Source: Falsirhodobacter sp. 20TX0035 (lineage in GTDB: Bacteria > Pseudomonadota > Alphaproteobacteria > Rhodobacterales > Rhodobacteraceae). From it: a stretch of 64,000 nt of DNA. A program made the position numbers and the translations under genes. The stretch lies in NCBI RefSeq assembly GCF_028307215.1, contig NZ_JAQMHV010000001.1, positions 496,001 through 560,000 of the forward strand, given 5' to 3'. Below are positions 19,139-28,286 of this stretch, in pieces. Under the pieces are notes generated by a model. The model ran no database searches and had not been told where the DNA came from. It saw nothing but the letters and a program-made list of their open reading frames with translations. The first letter of the stretch is position 1, and each line of letters opens with the position of its first letter.

Positions 19139-19902
19139 GGCACCAGACGGTCCATCAGGGCGCCGTGCAGGCCGGGGGCGGCGGCCAGCACCCCCGCGGC
19201 CCAAGGCTGCGGGCGGTTGAAGACCAGCGGCGCACCGTGCCGGTCGGTCACGGTGGCCCCGGCCCGCCGCGCAATCAGGTCGCCCGCCGCGATGTCCCAT
19301 TCGAAGCTGTCGCGCAGGGACAGCATCCCGTCATGCCGCCCCTCGGCCACAAGGCACATGCGGAACGCGATGGAGGATCGGAAGCTGCGCTTCAGCTCCG
19401 GCACCCCGCCTGGCCAGTGTTCGGGCAAGAGGTTGGCGCGCGTCGTCAGAAGCGAGGCCCCGGGAATACCCACCCGGCGGCTGACCTGCAGCGGCACCCC
19501 GTCGCGCGTGGCACCCGATGCGTCGGCCGCATACATCCGGTCCAGCGCCGGAAGGTAGACCGCCGCCGCGACGACCGTGCCGCGTTCGGCCACGGCCAGC
19601 GACACGGCGAACGTGTCCTCCCCCGCGATGAAGGACCGGGTGCCGTCGATGGGATCGACGATGAACACCCGTTCGGCCGCAAGGCGCGCGGGGTCGTCGG
19701 CGCTTTCCTCGGACAGCCAGCCGTAATCGGGGCGGGCGCCGCGCAGCGCCGTTTCCAGCGCCGCGTTGACGGCCAGATCCGCCTCGGTCACGGGGCCCAG
19801 ATCGCCGGATTTTTCCCAGACGCGGGGATCGCGCTTCCAGAACCTCAGCGCGATGGCCCCGGCGTCGCGGGCGGCTGTGGTCAGAAGGTCACGATCCGGC
19901 AA
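19135..19902 (-). CDS. cysQ: 3'(2'),5'-bisphosphate nucleotidase CysQ
   Basis: 255 residues of the inositol-monophosphatase fold. Metal-binding motifs DPIDGTRSFIAG and WDIAAGDLIARRAG are both present, as is SEESADDPARLA earlier. CysQ removes the 3'-phosphate of PAP (or PAPS), a by-product of sulfate assimilation and of acyl-carrier-protein modification. The best start is a TTG at 19902, 14 bases inside the pmbA end; no ATG or GTG gives the conserved N-terminus. Initiation is probably by translational coupling. PmbA-CysQ adjacency is conserved in alphaproteobacteria. Confidence 0.85.
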   Translation of the reverse strand: MPDRDLLTTAARDAGAIALRFWKRDPRVWEKSGDLGPVTEADLAVNAALETALRGARPDYGWLSEESADDPARLAAERVFIVDPIDGTRSFIAGEDTFAVSLAVAERGTVVAAAVYLPALDRMYAADASGATRDGVPLQVSRRVGIPGASLLTTRANLLPEHWPGGVPELKRSFRSSIAFRMCLVAEGRHDGMLSLRDSFEWDIAAGDLIARRAGATVTDRHGAPLVFNRPQPWAAGVLAAAPGLHGALMDRLVP

Positions 19903-21232
19903 GGGTCAGACCCTCGACCAGCAGGCTGGGCACGCGGGTCGACAGATGCATCCGCGCGTCGTTGGCCAGGGTGATCCGCATCAGCATGTCACGCAGGTTG
20001 CCCGCGATGGTCAGCTCGTTGACGGGATGGGTGATCTCGCCATTCTCCACCCAGAAGCCCGACGCGCCGCGCGAATAATCCCCCGTGGTCCCGTTGATCG
20101 ACGACCCGATGAGAGAGGTGACCAGCAGCCCCGTCCCCATCTGCGCGATCAGATCGGCCCGGCTGGCCGAACCTTGCGTCAGGTCCACATTGGACGACGC
20201 GGGCGACGGCGGAGAGGTCGGCCCGCGCGAGGCGGAGGCCGTGCTGTTCATCCCCAGCTTGCGCGCGGTGGCCAGATCCAGCGTCCAGCCGTTCAGCACG
20301 CCGTCCGTCACGATCTCCCTCCTGCGCGAGGCGAGGCCCTCGGCGTCGAACGGACGGGAGCCCGAGGTGCGGACCCGCAGCGGATCCTCGATCACCGACA
20401 GGCCCTTGGGCAGCACCTGTTCGCCCAGCCGGTCGCGCAGCCAGCCCGCGCCGCGTGCGACGCTGGCGCCGTTCACTGCCTGCAACAGATGCCCGATCAA
20501 CGAGGACGCGATGCGTTCGTCGAACAGCACCGGATAGGCGCCCGTCTTTGGCCGCCGCGCGCCCACGCGTTCCAGCGCACGCTCGGCCGCCAGATCGCCC
20601 ACACCCTGCGCCGAGGGAAGGTCGCGCTGGAAGATGCGGGATTCGCCGGCCCAGTCCCGCTCCATCCCCAACCCCTCGCCCGTGAAGGCCACGGCCGAGA
20701 CGGAGCGCGAGGTGCGGGCGTAGCCGCCCGAAAAGCCGTTGGTTCCCGCCAGATGCACCGCCCGGCGGCTGTAGGAGGCCGACGCCTCCACCTGCACGAT
20801 GCCGGTGCGGGACAGGGCCGCGGCTTCGGCCTGACGGGCGTCCGCCTCCAGATCGAAGGGGGAGGGTTCGGCCGTGTCGTCGGCCAGTTGCAGCGCCGCC
20901 AGATCCCAGCCGCGCGCCAGCTGCGACGGATCGGCAAGGCCCGCATAGGGATCTTCCGGCGCTTCGCGCGCCATGGCCACGGCGCGTTCGGCGGCCATGG
21001 CGAAGCTGGTGTCCGACAGGTCCGACACCGACACGCAAGCCTGACGCCCGCCCATCAGCACCCGCAGGCCCACTTCCACCGCCTCGGACCGTTCGGCCTG
21101 TTCCAGCTTGCCGGCCCGGATGTCGATGCCCGTGGCGCTCTGGTCCAGGGCCAGGGCGTCGGCGGCCTCCGCCCCGGCGCGCCTGGCCGCCTCCAGCAAA
21201 CGGGTGGTGAGGGTCTCCAGCATGTCGGTCAT
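19889..21232 (-). CDS. pmbA: TldD/PmbA family metallopeptidase subunit (TldE)
   Basis: 447 residues. The N-terminal half begins with a helical LLEAARRAGAEAADAL segment. The C-terminal half has GSSINGTTGDYSRGASGFWVENGE, the hallmark of PmbA/TldE. The HExxxH zinc motif belongs to TldD and, as expected, is not seen here. TldD/E heterodimers process small peptides such as microcins and CcdA antitoxin. No tldD lies in this window. The ATG at 21232 was chosen by homology; the frame stays open further upstream through noncoding-looking sequence. Confidence 0.88.
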   Translation of the reverse strand: MTDMLETLTTRLLEAARRAGAEAADALALDQSATGIDIRAGKLEQAERSEAVEVGLRVLMGGRQACVSVSDLSDTSFAMAAERAVAMAREAPEDPYAGLADPSQLARGWDLAALQLADDTAEPSPFDLEADARQAEAAALSRTGIVQVEASASYSRRAVHLAGTNGFSGGYARTSRSVSAVAFTGEGLGMERDWAGESRIFQRDLPSAQGVGDLAAERALERVGARRPKTGAYPVLFDERIASSLIGHLLQAVNGASVARGAGWLRDRLGEQVLPKGLSVIEDPLRVRTSGSRPFDAEGLASRRREIVTDGVLNGWTLDLATARKLGMNSTASASRGPTSPPSPASSNVDLTQGSASRADLIAQMGTGLLVTSLIGSSINGTTGDYSRGASGFWVENGEITHPVNELTIAGNLRDMLMRITLANDARMHLSTRVPSLLVEGLTLAGS

Positions 21233-21282
21233 CGGCAGCTCCTTTGCAGGCGGAGGTAATGCCTCCCCCCGCGATGGGCAAG

Positions 21283-22689
21283 CTATTGCAGCGGGATGCC
21301 GTTCACGCTGAGGCCGTTGCCGAACTGGATGGCCGAGGTGACGGTGTCCTCCTGCCCCGGAACGGCGCGGCCGAAGGCGCCCAGCGACATGCGGGCCGCC
21401 ATCTCCTGCTGGGCGGGAAGGATGCCGCCGGCCACCAGCCGGTCGATCAGCCCGTTGCCGCCGCGCAGGGTCAGGTCGATCCGTCCGCGGCCGAAGCCGG
21501 CCATCGGGCCCACGGCCTCGGGGGTGGGCGTCATCTGCCCCTGCCCCGTCAGCTCCGCGCCCACCGCCTGAAGGCGCAGGTCTTCCAGCGTCACGACCGG
21601 CGCCTCCCCTTCCGTCCCGTTGAAGGACAGCGAAAGTTGCGCCGGATCGCGCGGCAGGGCGCCCTTGGGGTCGAACCGGGCCCATGTGTCGTCGGTGGCG
21701 GTCACGTCGCGCAGGTCCAGCATCATCTGGAACGGGCCGGTCTGGTCGGGCTGCACGGGCAGCGTGGCGGTCTGGCGCGCGCCGGCCATCTGCAGGTCCA
21801 TCGGGAAGGGCATCTGCGTCCCGCTCAGCCGCAGGGTCGCGTTCTCCACGTCGCTTTCGGTGCTCATCGCCTCGGCGCCCAGATCGAAGTTCATCGTGCC
21901 GGCGCCCGTCTCCCCCTCGGCCAGAAGGGTTTTCGGGCCCGCCGTGTCTAAGCGGTAGGTGGAGGTGACATAGGCAAAGCCGACCTGCCCCAGAAAGCCC
22001 ACCGAAGGCGCGGCGGAGTTCGGCGCCCCGGCGAGGGTGATTGCCACGTGCTGCATGCGCGTGTCGAAGGACGCCCGCTGCTCGGCTTCGCTGAACTTGA
22101 CCATCATGTCCACCTCGGCCGCGCGGGTGACGGAATCCATCTGGTCCGCCCCTTCCCAATAGCCGTCCAGATCGCGCATCGTGACGGTCACGTTCATCGG
22201 GACCGCGGTGCCGTCGGCCTTCCTCACGTCGTTCATGGTGACGGCGAGGCGGTCGGCCGTCAGGTCGTTGCGGATGTTCGACGGATCGCCCGAGGCGAGG
22301 ATGCGCAGGTTTTCCTGCGACTGCACCACCTGCGACGTGATGGGTTCCGGCGCAGGTTCCCCTTCCACGGCGGGCGGGGTGGACACGACCGTCATGGGAA
22401 AGCGTTCGGACATGGTGACCAGAACGGTGCCGTCGCCCTGATCGGCCAGCGTGATGCGGTCGATCGTGCCCTCCATCCGGTTGCCGTCCTTGTCCTGCAC
22501 GACCTTCACGCCCGACACCACAAGGTCGTCGCCCTGCCGTTCCGTGCGGTCGGCGGTCACCTGCTGGTCCCAGCGTTTCGCGACGGCCTGCCAGTTGGAC
22601 CAGACATCCTCGGGCGTGACGGCGGCCGGCGCGGCCGAAGCGATGCACAGCGCCACGAGGCTGGCCCCGGCCAGGCGAATCGGTTTCAT
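21283..22689 (-). CDS. DUF2125 domain protein, exported
   Basis: 468 residues. A signal peptide (about 1-22, ending APA-AV) precedes a long repeated-strand protein with VVSGVKVVQDKDGNRMEGTI and ITLADQGDGTVLVTMSERF. The pattern is consistent with DUF2125, a periplasmic or membrane-associated family of alphaproteobacteria with no known function. The many amphipathic strands suggest a lipid- or envelope-associated scaffold, which is inference. It is 50 bases upstream of pmbA on the same strand and probably starts that operon. It diverges from the SDR gene across 83 bases. Confidence 0.75.
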   Translation of the reverse strand: MKPIRLAGASLVALCIASAAPAAVTPEDVWSNWQAVAKRWDQQVTADRTERQGDDLVVSGVKVVQDKDGNRMEGTIDRITLADQGDGTVLVTMSERFPMTVVSTPPAVEGEPAPEPITSQVVQSQENLRILASGDPSNIRNDLTADRLAVTMNDVRKADGTAVPMNVTVTMRDLDGYWEGADQMDSVTRAAEVDMMVKFSEAEQRASFDTRMQHVAITLAGAPNSAAPSVGFLGQVGFAYVTSTYRLDTAGPKTLLAEGETGAGTMNFDLGAEAMSTESDVENATLRLSGTQMPFPMDLQMAGARQTATLPVQPDQTGPFQMMLDLRDVTATDDTWARFDPKGALPRDPAQLSLSFNGTEGEAPVVTLEDLRLQAVGAELTGQGQMTPTPEAVGPMAGFGRGRIDLTLRGGNGLIDRLVAGGILPAQQEMAARMSLGAFGRAVPGQEDTVTSAIQFGNGLSVNGIPLQ

Positions 22690-22772
22690 GCGTTGACCTT
22701 CCCTTGAAAAGCGGTTCGCCTGAGTGTTGGGCGGCGTGCCGCAAGGGTCAAGTCATCGGAAAGGGAATACAC

Positions 22773-23507
22773 ATGCAAGGCAAGGTCGTCGCGATCACGG
22801 GTGCGGGGCGCGGTATCGGGCTGGAAGCGGCGCGCCGGTTTGCCGAGGCGGGCGCGCGGGTCGTCATGCTGGGCCGGGACGCGGAAGGGATGCAGCGCCA
22901 CGCGCCGGAAGGGGCGACGGCGCTGCGCTGCGACGTGGCCCTGTGGCCCGAGGTGGAGGAAGCGGTCGCCCGCATCGCGGCCCTGCACGGGCGGCTGGAC
23001 GTGCTGATCAACAACGCGGGCGTGATCGACCCGATCGCGGATCTGGCGACGGCCGACCCGGCGGAATGGGGCCGCGCGATCGACGTGAACCTGAAGGGTG
23101 TGTTCCACGGCATGCGCGCCGCCATCCCCGTGATGCGGGCGCAGGGGGGCGGCACGGTCATCACCGTTAGCTCCGGCGCGGCCCATCGCCCGCTGGAGGG
23201 GTGGAGCGCCTATTGCGCGGCCAAGGCGGGGGCGGCCATGCTGACCCGGTCCGCGCATCTGGAGGAAGCGGCCCACGGGTTGCGGATCATGGGCCTGTCG
23301 CCGGGCACCGTGGCCACCGACATGCAGCGGCGCATCAAGGCCAGCGGCGTGAACGCGGTCAGCCAGATCGACTTTGCCGATCACATCCCGGCCGACTGGC
23401 CCGCGCGGGCGCTTTTGTGGATGTGCGGGCCGGGGGGCGACGCCCATGCGGGCGAGGAGATCTCGCTGCGCGACGAAGGCATCCGCCGCGCCATCGGCCT
23501 GATGTGA
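22773..23507 (+). CDS. Short-chain dehydrogenase/reductase
   Basis: 244 residues, classical SDR. The cofactor motif TGAGRGIGLEAARRF is at the N-terminus, NNAGVIDP is the structural motif, and Ser (TVSSGAAH), Tyr and Lys (SAYCAAKAG) form the catalytic set. Substrate is unknown. The ATG at 22773 has GGAAAGGGA nine bases upstream; an in-frame upstream ATG at 22704 lacks one. A bidirectional terminator follows directly after the stop. Confidence 0.88.
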   Translation: MQGKVVAITGAGRGIGLEAARRFAEAGARVVMLGRDAEGMQRHAPEGATALRCDVALWPEVEEAVARIAALHGRLDVLINNAGVIDPIADLATADPAEWGRAIDVNLKGVFHGMRAAIPVMRAQGGGTVITVSSGAAHRPLEGWSAYCAAKAGAAMLTRSAHLEEAAHGLRIMGLSPGTVATDMQRRIKASGVNAVSQIDFADHIPADWPARALLWMCGPGGDAHAGEEISLRDEGIRRAIGLM

Positions 23508-23531
23508 AAAGGGGGCCCAGCGGCCCCCTTT
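23508..23531. terminator. Bidirectional terminator, SDR / DEAD-box helicase
   Basis: A ten-pair stem AAAGGGGGCC/GGCCCCCTTT with a four-base loop begins one base after the SDR stop and ends three bases before the convergent helicase stop. It has T-rich flanks on both strands, so it can serve both genes. Confidence 0.8.
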
Positions 23532-23533
23532 CC

Positions 23534-25654
23534 TTATTTCTTCTTCGGCGGCGTAAAACGCTTCGACGTGTCGCTGGCGCTGCGCGGGGCCTGGGTCTTG
23601 AAGCCGGCGGACCGGGCCGGCTTGTCGCCATGGCTCTTGAAGCCCGCGGCGCGCGGCTTGCCTTCGGGCTTGCCGCCGTGGGACTTGAAGCCCGCCGACC
23701 GCGGTTTCGCGTCGCCGTCCTTCTTGAAGCCGGCCGCGGCGCGCGGACGCGGGGCATCCTCGCGCTGGGCGCGGTCCTCGGGGGACCAGCGGGCCTTCTT
23801 CTCGCGCGGGGCGGCGTCGGCGGCGCGGGGTGCACCCTCATCCTCCACGAAGCGCGAGGGTTTGGGCGCATAGGCCGGCTTTTCGCGCGCCGGGCGGGCC
23901 GGACGCTCGTCCCGCGCGGGACGCTCGAAACGGGGCGCACGCTCTTCACGCGGAGCGCGATCTTCACGGGGCGCGCGGGGGGCACGATCCTCGCGCGGCG
24001 CACGGTCCTCGCGGAACGGACGCTCCGGACGGGCTTCGCGGCGCGGACGCTCGGGGCGGTCCAGCGACGGCTCGCCGTCCATCTTCACCATGTCGATCCC
24101 GTCTTCCACCGTCAGACGGTCGCCGAAGCGCGAGGCCGAGGCTTTTGCGATCTGCACGAAGGTCCGGTCCTGCTGGATGCGGATCGCGCCGATCTCGTTC
24201 TTGGTGATGTTGCCGGCCTCGCACAGCTTGGGCAGCAGCCAGCGGGCCTCGGCGCGGCCGGTGTGGCCCACGGTCAGCGTGTACCAGACCGAATCGCCGA
24301 ACTCGCCCCGGGCACGGGGTTCGCCCTTGCCGGCGGCAGGGGCGGCCACGTCCGTCAGAACCTCGGGGGCCGAGCGGCCTTCGCGCCACAGGCGGATGAA
24401 CGCGGCAGCCACGCCTTCGGCGCTGAAACGCTCGATCAGGGTGTTGGCCAGTGCCGCTTCGTCACCGGCATCCTTCGACAGCGCCGGGTGGTTCACGATC
24501 CGCTCGTCATCCTTGGCCTGAACGTCATCGGCTGAAGGCGGGTTGCCCCATTCGGCCACGACCTTGGCGCCCTGCAGCAGGCGCTGGGCCTTGCGCAGTT
24601 CGGCCTGCGGCACGATCAGCGCCGACACGCCCTTGGACCCGGCGCGGCCCGTTCGGCCCGACCGGTGCAGCAGCGTTTCTGAGTTCGAGGGCAGATCGGC
24701 ATGGATCACCAGTTCCAGCCCCGGAAGGTCGATGCCGCGGGCGGCCACGTCCGTCGCGATGCAGACGTTGGCACGCCCGTCGCGCAGCGATTGCAGCGCG
24801 TGCGTCCGTTCCTGCTGGGACAACTCGCCCGACAGCGCCACGACCTTGAAGCCGCGGTTGCCCATGCGGGCCAGAAGGTTGTTCACGTTGGCCCGCGTCT
24901 TGCAGAAGACGATGGCCGTCTGCGCCTCGTGATACCGCAGGGTGTTGAAGATCGCGTTTTCCTTGTCGCGCGACACGACAGAATAGGCGCGGTATTCGAT
25001 GTCGACGTGCTGCTTGGCCTCGCCACCCGCCTGGATGCGCAGGGCGTCGTTCTGGAAATCCTCGGCCAGGGCCGCGATCTCCTTCGGCACGGTGGCCGAG
25101 AACATCAGCGTGCGGCGGTCTTCCGGGGCCGATTCCAGAATGAATTCCAGATCCTCGCGGAAGCCCAGATCCAGCATCTCGTCGGCTTCGTCCAGAACGG
25201 CGGCGCGCAGGCCCGACAGATCCAGCGACCCGCGTTCAATGTGGTCGCGCAGGCGGCCCGGCGTGCCGACGACGATGTGGGCGCCCCGGTCCAGCGTGCG
25301 CTTTTCGGTGCGGTAGTCCATGCCGCCCACGCAGGTGGCGATCACCGCGCCGGCTTCGGCATACAACCATTCCAGTTCGCGCGCGACCTGCAGGGCCAGT
25401 TCGCGCGTGGGGGCGATGGCCAGCGCCAGCGGCACGTCGGCGAACAGCAGCCGGTCGGCGCCGTTCAGGATCTCGGGCGCGATGGCCAGACCGAATGCCA
25501 CCGTCTTGCCCGACCCGGTCTGTGCCGACACCAGCGCGTCACGGCCCGCCATCTCGGGCGCCAGAACGGCCTCCTGAACCTTGGTCAGGTTCGCATAGCC
25601 TTTTGCTTCCAGAGCCGCGGCCAGGGGCCCGGCGATCTGTGTCATTTCCGTCAT
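23534..25654 (-). CDS. DEAD-box ATP-dependent RNA helicase (DeaD/CsdA-like)
   Basis: 706 residues. Core motifs run in order: SAQTGSGKT, PTRELALQV, TPGRLRDH, LDEADEMLD, FSATVP and HRSGRTGRAG. After the two RecA-like domains (to about residue 370) comes a DbpA-type RNA-binding region (about 470-540, GAIRIQQDRTFVQIAK). A long basic, low-complexity tail follows with EDRAPRE and GFKSHG-type repeats. This architecture fits cold-inducible DeaD/CsdA helicases that remodel ribosomal and messenger RNA. The tail resembles disordered RNA-condensing extensions. A 15-base perfect palindrome sits in the 5' leader. The name deaD is likely but not certain. Confidence 0.88.
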   Translation of the reverse strand: MTEMTQIAGPLAAALEAKGYANLTKVQEAVLAPEMAGRDALVSAQTGSGKTVAFGLAIAPEILNGADRLLFADVPLALAIAPTRELALQVARELEWLYAEAGAVIATCVGGMDYRTEKRTLDRGAHIVVGTPGRLRDHIERGSLDLSGLRAAVLDEADEMLDLGFREDLEFILESAPEDRRTLMFSATVPKEIAALAEDFQNDALRIQAGGEAKQHVDIEYRAYSVVSRDKENAIFNTLRYHEAQTAIVFCKTRANVNNLLARMGNRGFKVVALSGELSQQERTHALQSLRDGRANVCIATDVAARGIDLPGLELVIHADLPSNSETLLHRSGRTGRAGSKGVSALIVPQAELRKAQRLLQGAKVVAEWGNPPSADDVQAKDDERIVNHPALSKDAGDEAALANTLIERFSAEGVAAAFIRLWREGRSAPEVLTDVAAPAAGKGEPRARGEFGDSVWYTLTVGHTGRAEARWLLPKLCEAGNITKNEIGAIRIQQDRTFVQIAKASASRFGDRLTVEDGIDMVKMDGEPSLDRPERPRREARPERPFREDRAPREDRAPRAPREDRAPREERAPRFERPARDERPARPAREKPAYAPKPSRFVEDEGAPRAADAAPREKKARWSPEDRAQREDAPRPRAAAGFKKDGDAKPRSAGFKSHGGKPEGKPRAAGFKSHGDKPARSAGFKTQAPRSASDTSKRFTPPKKK

Positions 25655-25678
25655 ATTTCTTTTCCAAAGGGGGCGGCC

Positions 25679-25693
25679 TGAACCGCCGGTTCA
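25679..25693 (-). promoter_or_regulatory. Perfect palindrome in helicase mRNA leader
   Basis: TGAACCG-C-CGGTTCA is a 7+1+7 perfect inverted repeat whose near edge lies 24 bases before the helicase ATG. It could be an operator or an RNA structure; no T run follows, so it is not a terminator. Confidence 0.4.
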
Positions 25694-25878
25694 CCGGCCT
25701 GCCATCCCCTTGGCGGTGGCCCAATTCCACCGCGTCGGACCTTTGGCCGAAGGCGGGTCTCTAACCCCTCCGTTCGCGGATGTATAGGGCCGATATGTGT
25801 ATGCCGTTGCACACAATCTTGAACCCGGGGCCCCGACGCGCTAGGCTCCGCTTTCAGGCCAGCACCCCAGGAGGCATC

Positions 25879-26124
25879 ATGGCGCAGCGACTTCACCTCG
25901 TCTTTGGCGGCGAACTCGTCTCCCCTTCGAAAAACGTCTTCCGCGACGTCAAGGAGATCGACATCGTGGGCATGTTCCCCGACTACGACTCGGCCTTCCT
26001 GGCGTGGAAGGGTGCGGCGCAGCGCACGGTGGACGACGCGCATGTCCGCTATTATATCGCGCACATTCACCGGCTGCGCGACGAGGCGCAGCCTGCTTCG
26101 CCCACCGAAGAACTGGGCGCCTGA
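25879..26124 (+). CDS. DUF4170 small protein
   Basis: 81 residues from an ATG behind a very good ribosome site (CAGGAGG). The sequence LHLVFGGELVSPSKNVFRDV and the later FPDYDSAFLAWKGAAQRTVD fit DUF4170, a short alphaproteobacterial family that is almost always next to waaA and lpxK. Function is unknown; location implies a link to lipid A or Kdo addition. The waaA-like ATG lies 15 bases after the stop. An upstream in-frame ATG at 25780 has no ribosome site. Confidence 0.8.
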   Translation: MAQRLHLVFGGELVSPSKNVFRDVKEIDIVGMFPDYDSAFLAWKGAAQRTVDDAHVRYYIAHIHRLRDEAQPASPTEELGA

Positions 26125-26139
26125 CACGATCCGGAGCTT

Positions 26140-27312
26140 ATGGCGCACTCGCTCGGCCTTTCGTTGTACACGCTCGCGTCCCGACGCGAGGCCGCGCCAC
26201 AGACCCGCCCGCCGCGCCCCGGCGGGCCGCTGGTCTGGCTGCACGCCCCCGATCCCGACAATGCTGGCACGGTCACCGAACTGGCCCGTCGGGTGGAGGA
26301 GGAGCTGGGGCACGCCGTTCTTCTGACGGGCGCCCCGCCGGTGCGGGCGACCACCGCCCTGCACGTGCCTTTGGGGGATGACACCCCCGCCGACGCCGCC
26401 GGTTTTCTGGATCATTTCCGCCCCGATCTGGCCGTCTTCGCGGGGGCCGAGGTGCGCCCCGCCCTTGTGGCGGCGCTGCAGGACCGCGGCACCCCCATGA
26501 TGATGGTGGAAGCGGGCCTTCCGCACCTGCCCGAGGGCCGCCGCCGCTGGCCGGGGCTGATGCGCGGCGCCCTCCACCCCTTCGCCCACATCCTCACTCT
26601 GGACGAGGCCGCCGCCCGCGCCTTTCGCCGCCTTGGCGCGGCGCAGGTCAAGGTCGCCGGCCGGATGGAGGAGCCGCATCTGGTTCTTCCCTGCACCGAG
26701 GCCGAACGCGCCGAGATCACCCGCGCCATCGCCGGCCGCCCCGTCTGGCTGGCCGCCGCCCTGCCCGAGGCAGAGGAGGACGCGATCCTCGCCGCCCACC
26801 GGTCGGCGCTGCACCTGTCGCACCGGCTGCTGCTGATCGTCGTGCCGCAGAACCCCGACCGCGCCCACGCCCTTGCCCAGAAGATGGAGGCGGCGGGCCT
26901 CGCCTGCGCCGCCCGCTTCGACGAGGATGAGATCCAGCCCGAGACCGAGGTCTACATGGCCGACAACCCGGACGAATTCGGGCTGTGGTACCGGCTGGCC
27001 CCCATCTGCTATCTGGGCGGCAGCCTGACAGAAGGCGTGATCCGCGATCCGCTGGAGGCGGCGGGCCTCGGCTCCGCTCTGATCCACGGGCCGAAGACTG
27101 GGAATTTCGGGTCCACCTTCCAGCGCCTGATCGCACGCAAGGCGACGCGGCCCATCGCGCAGGCAAAGGCGCTGTCGGACGCGCTGGCCGACCTTCTGTC
27201 GCCCGAACGCGTGGCTCGGCTGGCGGGGGAGGCGTGGGACGTCGCCTCGGACGGGAGCGAGGTGACCGACCGGGTCCTCGCGCTGGTGGAACGCATGATG
27301 GACGAACGCTGA
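26140..27312 (+). CDS. WaaA-like (Kdo transferase family) protein, divergent
   Basis: 390 residues in the waaA position between DUF4170 and lpxK. The C-terminal GT-B half is recognisable: [31 protein letters not shown]. The N-terminal half is unusual. Where canonical WaaA has a small motif like HAxSVGE carrying the catalytic Glu, this protein reads [11 protein letters not shown]. Where canonical WaaA has ETELWPN it reads GAEVRPA. The usual N-terminal membrane anchor is also absent. It may have lost Kdo transferase activity or use another substrate, with a normal waaA elsewhere. Start ATG follows CCGGAGCTT. Its stop overlaps the lpxK ATG by one base. Confidence 0.72.
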   Translation: MAHSLGLSLYTLASRREAAPQTRPPRPGGPLVWLHAPDPDNAGTVTELARRVEEELGHAVLLTGAPPVRATTALHVPLGDDTPADAAGFLDHFRPDLAVFAGAEVRPALVAALQDRGTPMMMVEAGLPHLPEGRRRWPGLMRGALHPFAHILTLDEAAARAFRRLGAAQVKVAGRMEEPHLVLPCTEAERAEITRAIAGRPVWLAAALPEAEEDAILAAHRSALHLSHRLLLIVVPQNPDRAHALAQKMEAAGLACAARFDEDEIQPETEVYMADNPDEFGLWYRLAPICYLGGSLTEGVIRDPLEAAGLGSALIHGPKTGNFGSTFQRLIARKATRPIAQAKALSDALADLLSPERVARLAGEAWDVASDGSEVTDRVLALVERMMDER

Positions 27313-28286
27313 TGCGCACCCCCGGCTTCTGGTTCACCCCGCCGGACCGTCCCGCCCCGGCCGCGCGGCTGCTGGCGCCGCTGGGATGGCTGTATGGGCA
27401 GGCCACCGCGCGCCGCGTGGCGCAGCCCGGCTGGTGCGCGCCGGTGCCGGTGATCTGCGTGGGCAACCTGAACGCGGGCGGCACGGGCAAGACCCCGACG
27501 GCCATCGCGATCCTGCAAAAGCTGGCAGAACGGGGCGTAGCCGCGCATGTCGTCTCACGCGGGCATGGCGGGCGGCTGGACGGCCCGGTGCGTGTGGCGG
27601 GGCAGGCCGCGGATCTTGTGGGGGATGAACCGTTGCTGCTGGCCGCCTTTGCGCCCACCTGGGTCGCCAAGGACCGCGCGGCGGGCGTCCGGGCGGCGGT
27701 GGAGGCGGGGGCCGAAATGGTTTTGCTGGACGATGGGTTCCAGAACCCTTCGGTGCACAAGGACCTGTCCATCGTGGTGGTGGACGCGGCGCGGGGCTGG
27801 GGCAACGGCCGCTGCCTGCCGGCCGGCCCCTTGCGCGAACCTGTCACGGCCGGTCTGGCCCGGGCCGACCTGCTGTTGGCCATCGGCAACGCGCCCTTCG
27901 ATCCGCCCCCTGCCCTGCCGCATCTGCGCGCACGGCTGGAGCCGCTTCCAACGGGGATGGACTGGCGGGGCGCGCGCGTCTTCGCCTTTGCCGGCATCGG
28001 CCACCCCGAAAAGTTCTTCGCCACGCTGCGCGCGCTTGGCGCCGACCTCGCCGGCACCCGCGCGCTGGCCGATCACCAGCCGCTGACCCCCGCCGTCCTG
28101 TCGCGCCTTCAGGCCGAGGCGGCGGCCTTGGGCGCGCAGCTGGTCACGACGGAAAAGGACGCGGTGCGCCTGCCCGCGTCCTTCCGTCCGAACGTCCTGA
28201 CCCTGCCTGTGCGGCTGGTCTTCCGGGATCCGGCGCCGCTGGACGCGGCGCTGGACAGGCTTATCCGTTCAATTCGGCGTCGATGA
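27312..28286 (+). CDS. lpxK: Tetraacyldisaccharide 4'-kinase LpxK
   Basis: 324 residues. The P-loop [16 protein letters not shown], the following HVVSRGHGG and [20 protein letters not shown] are all LpxK signatures. The enzyme phosphorylates the 4' position of the lipid A precursor at the inner membrane using ATP. A hydrophobic N-terminal stretch ([10 protein letters not shown]) is compatible with membrane attachment. Start overlaps the upstream stop (TGATG). The final 26 bases overlap the convergent dsbA-like gene. Confidence 0.93.
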   Translation: MRTPGFWFTPPDRPAPAARLLAPLGWLYGQATARRVAQPGWCAPVPVICVGNLNAGGTGKTPTAIAILQKLAERGVAAHVVSRGHGGRLDGPVRVAGQAADLVGDEPLLLAAFAPTWVAKDRAAGVRAAVEAGAEMVLLDDGFQNPSVHKDLSIVVVDAARGWGNGRCLPAGPLREPVTAGLARADLLLAIGNAPFDPPPALPHLRARLEPLPTGMDWRGARVFAFAGIGHPEKFFATLRALGADLAGTRALADHQPLTPAVLSRLQAEAAALGAQLVTTEKDAVRLPASFRPNVLTLPVRLVFRDPAPLDAALDRLIRSIRRR

